Origin: Sinomicrobium kalidii
GTDB taxonomy: Bacteria; Bacteroidota; Bacteroidia; Flavobacteriales; Flavobacteriaceae
DNA length: 64,000 bases
Assembly: GCF_021183825.1 (NCBI RefSeq)
Contig: NZ_CP089211.1
Location: 4,942,501 to 5,006,500 of the forward strand
Direction of reading: 5' to 3'
Part shown: one piece after another, positions 61,977 through 64,000 of the stretch
How positions within the stretch are numbered: position 1 is the stretch's first letter
Layout: the number at the start of each line of letters is the position of its first letter
Program-made: the position numbers and the translations under genes
The notes under the pieces: model-generated
Database searches by the model: none
What the model saw: the letters and a program-made list of their open reading frames with translations, nothing else
What the model was told of the DNA's origin: nothing

Positions 61977-64000
61977 TTATTTTTGATTTCGCTCCTTAAA
62001 GGCTTCGAATTCGGACTTGGTTTCCCTTTTCGGCCAGTAATTGTTTTCCGTATTAACATCGGCGGTTTCCTCTTTGGGGTCTACTATTATCTGGCTTAAC
62101 TCTTTGTCCGTAGCAATGACTTTTGAAACTTCGGTATCATTTTTTCGCCATAATTCCACAGGGTATTTCACGGTTTCTTTACTACCATCGGTATAGCTGT
62201 ACTCGACAATGAGGGGCATGAGCATTTCTCCCGGTTTTTCAAAGGTTACTTCATAAAAATAGTTAGGTTGTTTTAATTTTGAGCGTTCCTCCGGGGTAAA
62301 ATTGTCGAGGATATACTCGTTCAGCGGAGTGGAATGTTCCAGGAGAGAACCGTTTTTAAGTGCTTCGGTATAATTTTCCGCACCCTCTTCCGCAAAAAAT
62401 ACAAACGGAACGGTATCCGGAATGTTCCGGGCGGCCATGATCTCTTTAACCTTATCATTGGGTTGAGGAGACACAAAGAATTTTTTTACTTCCTTAACTC
62501 CTATGTCTACATGGTCTGTGGTGTAGAACCAGCCTCTCCAGAACCAGTCGAGTTCCACACCGGAGGCGTCCTCCATCGTACGGAAAAAATCTTCCGGGTT
62601 GGGGTGCTTGAACATCCAGCGCTGTGCATAGGTTTTGAAAGCATAGTCGAATAACTCGGGCCCCATGATGGTTTCCCGGAGTATGGTAAGTCCGGCTGCC
62701 GGTTTACCGTAAGCATTATTACCCAGTTGATAAACGTTTTCCGGGTTGCTCATAATGGGGGCGATATAATCCTGGTTGCCTTTCATATACGTGACCATGG
62801 ATGACGGTTTCCCTCTTCTGGAAGGATAATTTTCCATAAAATCCTGCTCGGTAAGATATTGCAGGAAGGTGTTAAGTCCTTCGTCCATCCATCCCCATTG
62901 GCGTTCGTCGGAATTGACGATCATAGGGAAAAAATTATGGCCTATTTCGTGGATAATAACACTGATCATCCCGTATTTTACCCTGTCGGAATAGGTGCCG
63001 TCCTCGTCCGGGCGACCATAATTCCAGCAGATCATGGGGTATTCCATGCCCTGGTTTTTGGCGTGTACGGAAATAGCCTTGGGATAGGGATAGTCAAACG
63101 TATGACCGGAATATGATTTCAGGGTATGGGCCACAACCCTGGTGGAATATTCTTCCCACAACGGGTTGCCTTCCTTGGGATACAGCGATTCGGCCATAAC
63201 AGTCCGGTCTCCCATTTTTACCGCCATGGCATCGTATATGAATTTACGCGAAGTGGCAAAGGCAAAATCACGTACACTTTCGGCTTTGAACTCCCAGGTG
63301 TTTTTCCTGTTGGAAAAGGATTTCTCTTTAGCCTCGGCTTCTTCCTGCGTAACGATAACAACGGGTTCGTCAAAAGATTCTGTAGCTTTCTCATACCGTT
63401 TCATCATCGTTCTGGTAAATACGTCCTTACGGTTTTGAAGTTCTCCCGTAGCCTCCAGCATGTGATCTGCGGGGACGGTAATGTTCACCTCGTAATTTCC
63501 GAAGGGAAGGGCAAATTCACCACTGCCCCAGAACTGGTAATTTTGCCAGCCCTCATGATCGTTATATACGGCCATTCTCGGGAAGAACTGGGCTATGACA
63601 TAAGTATTGTTACCGTCTTTCGGGAAATGTTCGTAACCACTCCGCGCCCTGTTTGTTACGTGATTGTTAACATTATACCACCATTTGATGGAAAAAGAGA
63701 TCTTTTCTCCCGGTTGCAGGGGTTCCGGAATATCAATACGCATCATGGTATAGTTGATGGTGTAGGGTAGGGGATTCCCTTTACGGTCTTTTACATATTC
63801 AATATTAAAGCCGCCGTCAAAAGGTTCTTTCAGGTATTTGTCGACAAACCTTTCCGGGCTCTCGGCGGGTGCAAATTTTTCATTGTTTTTATCCAGGGCA
63901 GGGGAGTTTTTGGAACGGATATTCTGGTCGAGCTGCACCCACAGGTATTCCAGTTTATCCGGCGAATTGTTGGTGTAGGTAATGGTTTCTTCGCCGTATA
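61977..64000 (-). CDS. M1-family zinc metallopeptidase (partial, cut by right edge)
   Basis: The frame is open to the window edge, so the N terminus is missing; the GTG at 63938 is internal, and the residues before it (ETITYTNNSPDKLEYLW) are typical of the M1 N-terminal domain. The catalytic block is VIIHEIGHNFFPMIVNSDERQWGWMDEGLNTFLQY, with HExxH and the downstream Glu of the gluzincin zinc site. The substrate-binding GxMEN loop appears in altered form as KNQGMEYPMICW. It is a large exported-type aminopeptidase-like enzyme. It is outside the island and unrelated in composition to its cargo. Confidence 0.9.
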   Translation of the reverse strand, partial: YGEETITYTNNSPDKLEYLWVQLDQNIRSKNSPALDKNNEKFAPAESPERFVDKYLKEPFDGGFNIEYVKDRKGNPLPYTINYTMMRIDIPEPLQPGEKISFSIKWWYNVNNHVTNRARSGYEHFPKDGNNTYVIAQFFPRMAVYNDHEGWQNYQFWGSGEFALPFGNYEVNITVPADHMLEATGELQNRKDVFTRTMMKRYEKATESFDEPVVIVTQEEAEAKEKSFSNRKNTWEFKAESVRDFAFATSRKFIYDAMAVKMGDRTVMAESLYPKEGNPLWEEYSTRVVAHTLKSYSGHTFDYPYPKAISVHAKNQGMEYPMICWNYGRPDEDGTYSDRVKYGMISVIIHEIGHNFFPMIVNSDERQWGWMDEGLNTFLQYLTEQDFMENYPSRRGKPSSMVTYMKGNQDYIAPIMSNPENVYQLGNNAYGKPAAGLTILRETIMGPELFDYAFKTYAQRWMFKHPNPEDFFRTMEDASGVELDWFWRGWFYTTDHVDIGVKEVKKFFVSPQPNDKVKEIMAARNIPDTVPFVFFAEEGAENYTEALKNGSLLEHSTPLNEYILDNFTPEERSKLKQPNYFYEVTFEKPGEMLMPLIVEYSYTDGSKETVKYPVELWRKNDTEVSKVIATDKELSQIIVDPKEETADVNTENNYWPKRETKSEFEAFKERNQK

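Overview
The window reads as a chromosomal segment of a marine-type Bacteroidota, most likely a Flavobacteriaceae member. The signs are two SusC/SusD pairs, a hybrid two-component regulator, a type IX secretion (T9SS) sorting domain, TlpA-type lipoproteins, Bacteroidota promoter boxes (TAnnTTTG) and Bacteroidota-type tyrosine integrases. The species cannot be named from the sequence alone.

Layout. 1-3.1 kb: the end of a TlpA-like thioredoxin gene, two small minus-strand genes, then a GC-rich gene-free stretch with four ~127-bp tandem repeats. 3.2-11.2 kb: a small ECF sigma / FecR anti-sigma controlled SusC-SusD locus ending in a secreted metallophosphoesterase, with no glycoside hydrolase. 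11.5-12.6 kb: an overlapping three-gene ArsR/SRPBCC operon. 12.6-19.7 kb: debris and insertions, namely an IS3 relic, an AraC regulator with a DJ-1-like protein, a decayed IS4-type element, an SDR gene split by an IS200-type element with its AraC partner, and a relic of an outer-membrane barrel gene.

19.75-46.6 kb is a large polysaccharide utilisation locus (PUL). On the minus strand are an HTCS regulator, a SASA-family esterase, an aldose epimerase, a GH88 unsaturated uronyl hydrolase, a T9SS-secreted heparinase II/III-like lyase and a sulfatase. Divergently on the plus strand are a surface lipoprotein, SusC, SusD, a second heparinase II/III-like lyase and two sulfatases. Two lyases, GH88 and three sulfatases point to a sulfated, uronate-containing polysaccharide (glycosaminoglycan- or ulvan-like). 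The two divergent promoters share an identical 19-bp box, each copy oriented toward its own gene set. The two lyases carry three copies of an unassigned ~210-residue domain that may bind glycan.

46.9-61.8 kb: an integrase pseudogene, then a ~13.4-kb genomic island in the 3' end of a tRNA-Pro gene. The island has an intact tyrosine integrase, 17-bp att repeats at both ends and a 24-bp repeat just inside each end. Its AT-rich cargo looks like accessory or defence genes: a PD-(D/E)XK-type nuclease, a HEPN-protein operon with a tiny membrane ORF, a zinc-ribbon protein, a TlpA-like lipoprotein, a putative AbiC-like abortive-infection protein broken in an A8 tract, and membrane proteins of unknown function. 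Several are separated by attC-like hairpins or preceded by copies of a promoter-bearing repeat. The window ends in an M1-family metallopeptidase gene cut by the edge.
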